Below, piece by piece: positions 51,161 to 56,868 of a stretch of 64,000 nt of DNA (position 1 is the stretch's first letter; each line of letters starts with the position of its first letter). The stretch covers positions 73,385 through 137,384 of the forward strand of contig CAWIRE010000002.1 in NCBI GenBank assembly GCA_963838385.1, written 5' to 3'. The DNA is from DAHUYF01 sp963838385 (GTDB taxonomy: Bacteria > Pseudomonadota > Alphaproteobacteria > ATCC43930 > CGMCC-115725). The position numbers and the translations under genes are program-made. The notes beneath the pieces were generated by a model. It did not search any database and was not told the origin of the DNA. It worked only from the letters and a program-made list of their open reading frames with translations.

Positions 51161-51208
51161 TGGTGGGCACGACAGGGATTGAACCTGTGACCCCTACCAT
51201 GTCAAGGT
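51161..51208 (-). other. Prophage attachment site: 3' half of tRNA-Val(GAC)
   Basis: Reading the minus strand, ACC-TTGACAT-GGTAGGGGT, then CACAGGTTCAATCCCTGTCG and TGCCCACCA, gives the anticodon loop (GAC), variable loop, T arm, acceptor 3' strand and CCA of a tRNA-Val. The 5' part is absent: no GGGCACG acceptor strand or D arm precedes it, and the fourth anticodon-stem pair is already mismatched. This is the usual outcome when a tyrosine integrase recombines in a tRNA anticodon/3' region. A complete gene should be rebuilt at the other prophage end, outside this window. Integrase lies 105 bases away. Confidence 0.85.
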
Positions 51209-51312
51209 TGGGGATACCTACCGCAATCAATCGCTTAGAGCCGCGCCAGATCGGTATTTCCTGGCACCGATCCGCGCCTCTCCGGCGATCCGCCTTTCAC
51301 CTGTAAGGCGCC

Positions 51313-52293
51313 TCACGACGCGGCCGGAGAGAGCTGTAAGGCGCCGGCGGCGCGCCGCAGGTAGCTCGGGCTATGCTTGGCATAGACGCGCTCCACGGTC
51401 GCCTCTTCGTCGCCCAGGAGCCGGGCTATCTCGCGCATAGGTACGTCGTCCATCGCGAGCCACGTCGCGGCCGAGTGGCGCAGGATATGCGGGGTGACAC
51501 CCACGAGCCCGGCGCGGTCGCAGGCGGCACGAAAGCCCTTCTTGATCCGGGTCACGCGGCGGCCGTGGAACTCGATAACGAAGTCCGTACAGGACAGCTC
51601 AAGGAGGGCCGCCAGCGCGCGCGCCAGCTCGGGGTTGATTGGTACGACGGCGCGGCGCTTGTTGCCGTGGCCTGGGCCGTAGTCGATCACGCCGCGCTCC
51701 AGATCGACTTGCTCCCAGCGGCATTCGAGGATGGCGCCGGTGCGTGCCGCGGTCATAAGCCCGAGCATGACGAAGGCTCGGATATGGGGCTCGCGGCAGG
51801 CATCTATTAGGCCCCGGGCTTCTTCGCGGGTGAGCCAGCGGTTGCGCGGCGCTGGTGCTTTGACGGGATTGCGAATGATCGGCGCGGCGGTGATCCATTG
51901 GTGCTCGACTGCCCAAGCGAGCGCAGCGCGGAGAACGCCTATTTCGCGGAGGATCGTACCCGGCGCGACGCCGCGCCCGATCGCATAAGAGCGGATGACC
52001 GCAGGAAGTAGTTGATTGGGGCTAAGCCGGCCGAGATGGCGTCTAAGCGCCTCGCAATTAAAGCGCAGAGTGTCGACGCCTCGCACTCGGGGAGCCCTAT
52101 CAGCTCGATACCCGTTGAGGATTTCTTCGACCGTCGGCTCATTTATAACTGGCGCGCTGGCGCCGGCGATGAACTGAGCGAGGAACGCTTCAGCCTGCCC
52201 GCGATCTCGCGTCCGAGCTGAAACGCGCCTCTTGAGGCGGGGGCCGTATAGGACGTACCAGACCCCGTTGTCGTGCTGCCAAAGTTGGTGCAT
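51313..52293 (-). CDS. int: Tyrosine-type site-specific integrase
   Basis: I start it at ATG 52293 (MHQLWQHDNGVWYVLYGPRL), because a longer frame adds sequence that belongs to the upstream gene. That gives 326 residues. The core-binding domain covers about residues 45-135. The catalytic domain has Arg in AARTGAILECRWEQVD, HILRHSAATWLAMDD (HxxR box) and the nucleophile Tyr in EEATVERVYAKHSP. It recombines the phage attachment site with the tRNA-Val half-site just beyond its 3' end. It overlaps the excisionase-like gene by about 150 bases, so the two are expressed together. Confidence 0.93.
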   Translation of the reverse strand: MHQLWQHDNGVWYVLYGPRLKRRVSARTRDRGQAEAFLAQFIAGASAPVINEPTVEEILNGYRADRAPRVRGVDTLRFNCEALRRHLGRLSPNQLLPAVIRSYAIGRGVAPGTILREIGVLRAALAWAVEHQWITAAPIIRNPVKAPAPRNRWLTREEARGLIDACREPHIRAFVMLGLMTAARTGAILECRWEQVDLERGVIDYGPGHGNKRRAVVPINPELARALAALLELSCTDFVIEFHGRRVTRIKKGFRAACDRAGLVGVTPHILRHSAATWLAMDDVPMREIARLLGDEEATVERVYAKHSPSYLRRAAGALQLSPAAS

Positions 52294-52451
52294 GCCGCCT
52301 CGCAGGCTTCGACTTGCTCGCGGGTGATGCGTAGCATGCCTGCAATTCGGAGGCAAGGTAGGGTTCCATCGGCGATGCGCCGATAGACGGTATCAGTAGA
52401 GCACTCCCAATGCTCCGCCACCATCGCAACGGTGTTCCGGTCGCGGAGCAT
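52143..52451 (-). CDS. Excisionase-like helix-turn-helix protein
   Basis: It has 102 residues from ATG 52451. The first 50 are an HTH_17/MerR-like domain: NTVAMVAEHWECSTDTVYRR then IADGTLPCLRIAGMLRITRE, as in phage Xis and AlpA-type proteins. The remainder (TNFGSTTTGSGTSYTAPASR and onward) overlaps the integrase frame and is low in complexity, so the true stop may have been lost by an indel. An Xis directs excision when paired with the integrase. Its start lies 11 bases beyond the lipoprotein gene's stop. Confidence 0.75.
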   Translation of the reverse strand: MLRDRNTVAMVAEHWECSTDTVYRRIADGTLPCLRIAGMLRITREQVEACEAACTNFGSTTTGSGTSYTAPASRGAFQLGREIAGRLKRSSLSSSPAPARQL

Positions 52452-52461
52452 CGGGGCTGCC

Positions 52462-52995
52462 CTAGCTCGCCGGGGTGGCCGCCACGGGGGCGGGCGTCAC
52501 CGTGACCGACTGAGGGGCACCGGCACCGACCGCCGCACACGCCGCCTGCACGGCGGGATGGGCGAGCTGGTCAGCCGCGTCGGCGGCGGAGACGGCGCCC
52601 ACGGTCGCCGGATCGGCGATGGTCACGAGCACGCCCACACCGTTGACCACGGCCGGGGCGTTCTTGTCCGCGGCACAGAGCACGTTGACGACGTTCTGCG
52701 CCTGTGGCGTGAGCTGGCCGGTGGGCGAGCACGCGCCGAGCGTGAGGGCGCCGGCGAGCCCGAGCACGGCGAGCACCTTGACGGACCCGGCGGCTACCGA
52801 GTTGGCGATCTGCGCGACCGCCGCCTTGCTCTCGGGGTAGACATACGCGACGACGGCCGCGCCGGCGCCGACAAGCGCCTGCTTGGCGGTCATCTGGCCG
52901 GTGACGTAGGCGAGCCCGACGCCGAAGGCGCCGGAAGCGGCGAGCACCGACGACACTTCGCCGGCGCGCGCCTTCAGGTATGCGAGAACATTCAT
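52462..52995 (-). CDS. Phage protein with holin-like N-terminus and lipobox, possible lysis factor
   Basis: It has 177 residues. Its ATG at 52995 overlaps the endolysin stop (ATGA). Residues 15-55 are hydrophobic and Gly/Ala-rich (SVLAASGAFGVGLAYVTGQM, ALVGAGAAVVAYVYP). Residues 70-90 form a second hydrophobic stretch ending in a lipobox (LAVLGLAGALTLGACS). The tail is soluble (QNVVNVLCAADKNAPAVVNG, VTVTPAPVAATPAS). Position next to the endolysin suggests a lysis role, holin or outer spanin-like lipoprotein, but an internal lipobox after a hydrophobic domain is unusual. No family recognised. Confidence 0.6.
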   Translation of the reverse strand: MNVLAYLKARAGEVSSVLAASGAFGVGLAYVTGQMTAKQALVGAGAAVVAYVYPESKAAVAQIANSVAAGSVKVLAVLGLAGALTLGACSPTGQLTPQAQNVVNVLCAADKNAPAVVNGVGVLVTIADPATVGAVSAADAADQLAHPAVQAACAAVGAGAPQSVTVTPAPVAATPAS

Positions 52996-53466
52996 GCTGA
53001 AGGTCCCAATCTGTAAAAGGATTGCCGGCCAATGATGCGAGGCGTCACCTGGGCGGCCGACTTGTCCCAGGAGGCTTTCGTGCCGGTGACTTTGTAGTGA
53101 GTGGCGCCCCCGGTCGAAGTTCGCGATGGTGCCCGCAAGGACGCCATCGACGATCTTCGCGATGCGCTGGTACTGCGGGTCCGCATCCTTCAGCGCGCAG
53201 GTTCGGGTGTAGTCCGTGCTGCCGGCGAGCCAGCAATCGAATTGCTCCGGCCGGTGGCAGACGCCGTAAAGCGTGTACCCCCACCACTCGGGTTTGGGCC
53301 ACTCGGCGCGCGTGCGGATCACCCACACGACGCCGGCGACACCATCGTCAGGCTCGCCGTCAGCCTCGCCGTAGGTCGTGAGGATCACCGCCTCTCGGCC
53401 GGCAGGGGAGATGACGCCTTTGTAGGGCGTCGGCGTGAGCGGCAGGGGCGGCAGAATGATGCTCAC
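52992..53466 (-). pseudogene. SleB-type cell-wall hydrolase (endolysin), frame break at 53107-53111
   Basis: The likely start is GTG 53466, which overlaps the upstream stop (GTGA). It encodes LTTYGEADGEPDDGVAGVVW with the catalytic Glu, then VCHRPEQFDCWLAG and DPQYQRIAKIVDGVLAGTIA. After NFDR the frame breaks in a run of five G (minus strand). Removing one G gives DRGATHYKVTG, and the hydrolase C-terminus VTPRIIGRQSFYRLGPSA continues to a TGA that overlaps the next gene by 4 bases. Corrected, it is a 157-residue peptidoglycan hydrolase of the phage SleB type. Confidence 0.85.
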
Positions 53467-54263
53467 GGCCGCGCTCCGCATGCCGTGCATGTCAGTCCCA
53501 ACGGGAGCTTGCAGCCGCACGGCGACATGGTGACGGTCATGGACCGCCTTGCGGTCTTCGCCGGCGAGAGCGCTTTGCGTCTGCCGGGGCAGTCGGCGGT
53601 GCAGCTACCGTCGCAGCCGGGGCCGCATATCCATTTGAGGCCGCCGGGTGGCGGATCGGGCTCGCTCCACGAGACGCCCACGGCCGCCGTGTCGGCCAAC
53701 CGCTCGCCGCAGCCTGCGCACGAACGCTCGATGCCGTTGGTGTGGACGGCATAGGCCGCGTGGTTACAGCGGCGCGTGGCGCCCTTGTTGTAGGCCGTGG
53801 CAACGGAGCGCAGGTTCGTGCCGCAGCCGCCGCAACAGACGGCGCCCGTCTCGTGGTTGGTGATGGTCTTGAACTGCGAATGGGCGCAGAAGTTTGGCGC
53901 ATCGGCCTTGGGCTCGTGTGGCGGCATCTCGCCGGCGCCAAGCGTATGCGTCTGCTGCGCCTTCTCTGCTTCCTCCAGCTCGATTTCGAGTTGCGCCAGC
54001 GCGCGCCATGCCACTTTGCCGCTATGGCGCACGTTATCGCTGTCGCGCGTACCGGCGTCGCATTGATGGCGCACGATACAGTCGCCGTGATCGGTGCTCT
54101 TCTCCTTCGCCCACCGCAGCGGCTGGCCCGGATTGTGCTGTTCGTTGCCGATGCGGGAAACTTCGGCGACGTAGGCGAGCGCGCGCGGGAAATACTTGAG
54201 AAGCCCGCAATACATCGGCGCGTTCTTGCGCGCCGTGGCGTCGGTCGGAAGGGTTGCGCTCAT
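53463..54263 (-). CDS. dATP/dGTP diphosphohydrolase-like domain with Cys-rich C-terminus
   Basis: It has 266 residues. ATG 54263 overlaps the MazG-like stop by 4 bases. Residues about 10-110 (YCGLLKYFPRALAYVAEVSR, RWAKEKSTDHGDCIVRHQCD, SDNVRHSGKVAWRALAQLEI) match the phage family first called DUF5664 and now annotated as dATP/dGTP diphosphohydrolase N-terminal domain, with the RH...D...H...A...L pattern. From residue 130 on there are at least four CxxC units (CCGGCGTNLRS, CAGCGERL, CGPGCDGSCTADCPG, CGCKLPLGLTCTACG), probably zinc ribbons binding nucleic acid. It would reshape the dNTP pool. Confidence 0.7.
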   Translation of the reverse strand: MSATLPTDATARKNAPMYCGLLKYFPRALAYVAEVSRIGNEQHNPGQPLRWAKEKSTDHGDCIVRHQCDAGTRDSDNVRHSGKVAWRALAQLEIELEEAEKAQQTHTLGAGEMPPHEPKADAPNFCAHSQFKTITNHETGAVCCGGCGTNLRSVATAYNKGATRRCNHAAYAVHTNGIERSCAGCGERLADTAAVGVSWSEPDPPPGGLKWICGPGCDGSCTADCPGRRKALSPAKTARRSMTVTMSPCGCKLPLGLTCTACGARP

Positions 54264-54526
54264 CTGCGCCCTGCTTCCTCGCCGCACACCTCGGCCATGA
54301 AACACACGGCCATTGCAGCGACTTGCATGGCTTCGCGCCGCATCGCGGCCAGATCACGGCGCCTTTGGTTTGTCCAGACGTGCGCTTTCAGCTCGTCCAG
54401 CTCTTCGAGGATGATGGCGTATCCCTCGTGAGCGCTGCGCATCGGCCCGAACTTACCGCGTGCGCTCTCGATCTCCGCGATTACATCGCGGAGCGCGTCC
54501 CCATGAGGCGTGGGATGCGTGCTCAT
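54260..54526 (-). CDS. Small MazG-like all-alpha NTP pyrophosphohydrolase homologue
   Basis: It has 88 residues. Helices are ALRDVIAEIESARGKFGPMR, GYAIILEELDELKAHVWTNQ (an EExxE-type metal motif) and RREAMQVAAMAVCFMAEVCG. The second motif is usually ExxD, but here it is EAMQ, so catalysis may be weak or need a partner. MazG-type enzymes cleave NTPs/dNTPs to NMP and pyrophosphate. It is joined by 4-base overlaps to the deoxyribosyltransferase upstream and the diphosphohydrolase-like gene downstream. Confidence 0.6.
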   Translation of the reverse strand: MSTHPTPHGDALRDVIAEIESARGKFGPMRSAHEGYAIILEELDELKAHVWTNQRRRDLAAMRREAMQVAAMAVCFMAEVCGEEAGRR

Positions 54527-54996
54527 GCCTCCCTCCGCGGCGCGAGCGCCGCCAGGATCAAGTCGATCCCTTCCTCAAGGGTTTCGACGTGGTAGGACGC
54601 GAGCTGTCGCACGAAGGCGTGCTCGTGAATATTGCCCTTCGGCTCCATCACCAGGACGGCCGGGCGTCGCGCCAGATCGGCCCACCCGATCTCGACGACA
54701 GTGCCGATGGACACGCGTTGCGCGCCGAGCATGTTGACGAGGACGAAATCGCAGCGCGTCGTGTCCCAGCGGTCGCGCGCGACGATCGCCGCCGGTTGCG
54801 TCATCGCATGGGTGAGTACGGCTTGCATGTCGCCGTCGATCACGCCGCCGTCGCGAAGAAACTCCTTTCCTCGCATCGGAGAGAGCCCGTCGATCCCGTG
54901 CTCGGCGAAGCGCTGCCGCGTGTACTCGCGCCAGTCGGTGCAATTGGCGTAGTCGAGCCCGGTTATCGGGCCGGAGAGATAAACCGTGGGGCGCAT
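54523..54996 (-). CDS. Nucleoside 2-deoxyribosyltransferase-like protein (DUF4406 type)
   Basis: The start is ATG 54996, with AAGGAG 11 bases before it, giving 157 residues. The N-terminal strand PTVYLSGPITGLDYANCTDW (sugar/phosphate loop) is followed by MQAVLTHAMTQPAAIVARDR and WDTTRCDFVLVNMLGAQRVS, then IGTVVEIGWADLARRPAVLV with the catalytic Glu in GTVVEIGWA. Such enzymes swap or strip bases from deoxynucleosides or their monophosphates. With the two following enzymes it forms a nucleotide-pool module. It is 16 bases downstream of the metallophosphoesterase gene. Confidence 0.78.
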   Translation of the reverse strand: MRPTVYLSGPITGLDYANCTDWREYTRQRFAEHGIDGLSPMRGKEFLRDGGVIDGDMQAVLTHAMTQPAAIVARDRWDTTRCDFVLVNMLGAQRVSIGTVVEIGWADLARRPAVLVMEPKGNIHEHAFVRQLASYHVETLEEGIDLILAALAPRREA

Positions 54997-55012
54997 GATC
55001 GGGAGCACTCCT

Positions 55013-56332
55013 TCAGGCGCGCGGGAGGGAAACCCAGCCGTCGGACGCGCCCGCCGAACGCTGGTCTTCGAGATAGATCGGCTCGTGTTTGGTGATCCCG
55101 ACGAGGGGATGGTCGTACCACATGGCCTGGATCGGGAGCTGGAAGGGCGCGCGCAGTATCGTGCGCGCATACTCGTCATACCCCTTCAGCGAGCCATTGG
55201 TGATGAGCGACATAAGCGCGAGGTACTGATGCCAGTGGCCTTGCAGCATCACGTCGAAGTCGCGGCCGATCTGCGCTTGCGCGTGACCGACCTTGATGCG
55301 CCCGCGCATGATCGGGCCGAGCGCACCGATAATGCCGTCGCCGCCCTTGACGCCGAGCGCGTCGCCGTGCGTGAGCAGGTAGCGGGTGCCGTTCACCTTG
55401 AACAGCGCGTCGATATCGTTCGGCACGAAGAAGCGCACGCGCGGATCGTGCTCGAAGTACCGCTCCAGCATCACGTACAGAAGCCACTCGAAGGACGTAT
55501 AAACGCGGCTCTTCGCGCGCGGCTTGAGCGTGTTGCGGCCGTGGTTGCCGACGACACAGGGGACGAAGACGTTGCCGAACTTGTCGGCCACTTCCTTGAG
55601 CATGGCAATGAGGACGTTGTAAATGTCCCAAATCGCCGGGATGGTCTTCATCTCGTTGGTGTCGGCCAGCTCGCCGTGAATTTCACCGGAGATCATGTCG
55701 CCGCCGAGACAGACGACGATGCCGGGATAGCCGGCGTGAACTTGGTGGTTGAACGCGAGCTTGACGATCTTGTCGACGAGGCGCCGCGCGCGCCGGTGGG
55801 CGATCGACAGGTCGAACTCGTTGACGCCGCCGACTTCATCCCGGCGCACGACTTCCGACCAATGCCAGTCCGACCAAATCGTCATCGGCGTGCCGGGGCC
55901 GCTATGGTCGCGCTTCGAGAGATCGACGAGCCAGGACGGGGGCGCCGCGGACACGTCGGCAATGCCGATGATCTCGCGCCGGATTTTCTCGGTGTTGAGC
56001 TGGTCGCGCACCGCCTGCTTCAGCTCGCGCTTGAGCTGGGAGTTTTCGTCCTGAAGCCTGACGATGCGCGGATCGAAGGGGCTCGCCTTGGGGGCCTCTT
56101 CCTTCGCCATCTGCACCGGCTCGCAGCGGGCTTCGAGGCGCGCGGCCACTTGCTCCGTCACGGCGCGGCTGGTGACGCCATAGCCGCGCTTCTTCCCGGC
56201 TTCGAGGCGGCGATCCAGCGCGCTTTCGCTGATGCCCAGCTCCGCAGCGGCCAGCTTTCGGCTATGGTTGTGACGGGTCCACACCAGCACGGCATGGTTG
56301 ATCTCGACGTTGGATAGAGGCTGCTGCGGCAA
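55013..56332 (-). CDS. Phage calcineurin-like metallophosphoesterase with N-terminal HTH
   Basis: It has 439 residues from TTG 56332 (AGAGG 9 bases upstream). Residues 5-60 resemble a Fis/HTH_8-type helix-turn-helix (NHAVLVWTRHNHSRKLAAAE, LGISESALDRRLEAGKKRGY). A coiled linker follows (IVRLQDENSQLKRELKQAVR). The phosphoesterase has all five motifs: WSDWHWSE (DxH variant), LGGDMISGEIHGEL, VGNHGRN, LLTHGD and LQGHWHQ. It is probably a nuclease or phosphatase acting on nucleic acid near a bound site. Promoter-like sequence with two direct repeats lies just upstream, making it the head of the operon that ends in integrase. Confidence 0.8.
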   Translation of the reverse strand: MPQQPLSNVEINHAVLVWTRHNHSRKLAAAELGISESALDRRLEAGKKRGYGVTSRAVTEQVAARLEARCEPVQMAKEEAPKASPFDPRIVRLQDENSQLKRELKQAVRDQLNTEKIRREIIGIADVSAAPPSWLVDLSKRDHSGPGTPMTIWSDWHWSEVVRRDEVGGVNEFDLSIAHRRARRLVDKIVKLAFNHQVHAGYPGIVVCLGGDMISGEIHGELADTNEMKTIPAIWDIYNVLIAMLKEVADKFGNVFVPCVVGNHGRNTLKPRAKSRVYTSFEWLLYVMLERYFEHDPRVRFFVPNDIDALFKVNGTRYLLTHGDALGVKGGDGIIGALGPIMRGRIKVGHAQAQIGRDFDVMLQGHWHQYLALMSLITNGSLKGYDEYARTILRAPFQLPIQAMWYDHPLVGITKHEPIYLEDQRSAGASDGWVSLPRA

Positions 56333-56359
56333 GTGCGTGTTCCTCTCAGAATGTGTGTG

Positions 56360-56394
56360 GGCGCCAACCTAGAGATAGGCGCCCACCTAGTCAA
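56360..56394 (-). promoter_or_regulatory. Promoter and tandem operator of the metallophosphoesterase operon
   Basis: On the minus strand TTGACT and TAGGTT are separated by 17 bases. Two copies of a 13-base sequence (GGCGCCAACCTAG at 56360-56372 and GGCGCCCACCTAG at 56378-56390) lie 18 bases apart and cover both elements. Each contains the GGCGCC palindrome. Direct repeats of this spacing suit a tandemly bound phage regulator. No regulator gene is visible in the window except the excisionase-like HTH and the HTH domain of the metallophosphoesterase itself. Confidence 0.5.
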
Positions 56395-56406
56395 CAGGAA
56401 AAATGA

Positions 56407-56643
56407 TTAACGGTGGAAAATCATCGCCGCCACCGCGTTGATCCCGAGCCCGACCGTGGCCGCCGTGGTGACGAGGGCGCCGATGATGGCGAGCACCTTA
56501 CCGGCCCCCACCCGGCGCCCTTTGGCCGTAAGCATGTGGTCGCGGATTTCGCGCACGTCGGCCGCCGTGGTGTCCACGGTCGCGGTGACGGCGGCAAGCT
56601 GCGTCTCGACGCGGGTAAGCCGCTCGTGAAACTCGGTATCCAT
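56407..56643 (-). CDS. Holin/haemolysin XhlA-like membrane protein
   Basis: It has 78 residues. An N-terminal coiled coil (FHERLTRVETQLAAVTATVD, TTAADVREIRDHM) leads into one membrane helix near the C-terminus (VLAIIGALVTTAATVGLGIN). This coiled-coil plus C-terminal helix layout is that of XhlA-type holin partners. In a phage context it probably acts in the inner membrane to release the SleB-type endolysin. It stands between the metallophosphoesterase and ejection-protein genes, about 3 kb upstream of the endolysin. Confidence 0.65.
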   Translation of the reverse strand: MDTEFHERLTRVETQLAAVTATVDTTAADVREIRDHMLTAKGRRVGAGKVLAIIGALVTTAATVGLGINAVAAMIFHR

Positions 56644-56654
56644 CGCTATCTCTC

Positions 56655-56698
56655 TTGACAGGGGGTTGCGTGGGTGATAGGCAGGCGCTTTTAGGAGG
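56655..56698 (+). promoter_or_regulatory. Promoter and Shine-Dalgarno of the plus-strand small gene
   Basis: TTGACA (56655-56660), 17 bases and TAGGCA (56678-56683) make a sigma-70-like promoter on the strand opposite to all other prophage genes. AGGAGG follows at 56693-56698, 5 bases before ATG 56704. Confidence 0.55.
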
Positions 56699-56703
56699 CA
56701 CCT

Positions 56704-56868
56704 ATGGTTCGACGGCTGACCCTTCTATGCTTCGCCGCAGCTCTGATCTGCATTGCGATGATCGCCGTGGTGGGAGCGACGTACTCCGCGGCTTGGCTGC
56801 TGCTATCCGGCTGCGCCGCCCTGGCCGGGGTCGTTCTTACTGCTGCCCGCTGGGTGTTCCAGGGGTAG
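56704..56868 (+). CDS. 54-residue membrane protein, candidate prophage moron
   Basis: The peptide reads MVRRLTLLCFAAALICIAMI then AVVGATYSAAWLLLSGCAAL and AGVVLTAARWVFQG: two membrane helices and a basic N-terminus, so the first turn probably faces the cytosol. An ideal AGGAGG and a promoter of its own precede it. It is the only gene I see on the plus strand of the prophage and it overlaps the 3' end of the ejection-protein gene by 32 bases. A lysogen-expressed exclusion protein or antiholin would fit. No family is recognised. Confidence 0.6.
   Translation: MVRRLTLLCFAAALICIAMIAVVGATYSAAWLLLSGCAALAGVVLTAARWVFQG

Noticed and set aside
51161..51245. A complete tRNA-Val gene
   Set aside because: The D arm and the 5' acceptor strand complementary to the 3' end are missing, and the anticodon stem fails after three pairs, so it is an attachment-site half.
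53463..54996. A Z-genome (2-aminoadenine) cassette
   Set aside because: A diphosphohydrolase-like and a MazG-like gene are present, but neither PurZ nor DatZ is seen in the window, so the claim is not supported.
54986..56317. A 443-codon plus-strand frame across the metallophosphoesterase gene
   Set aside because: It is antisense to a gene with five conserved phosphoesterase motifs. No start signal or domain.
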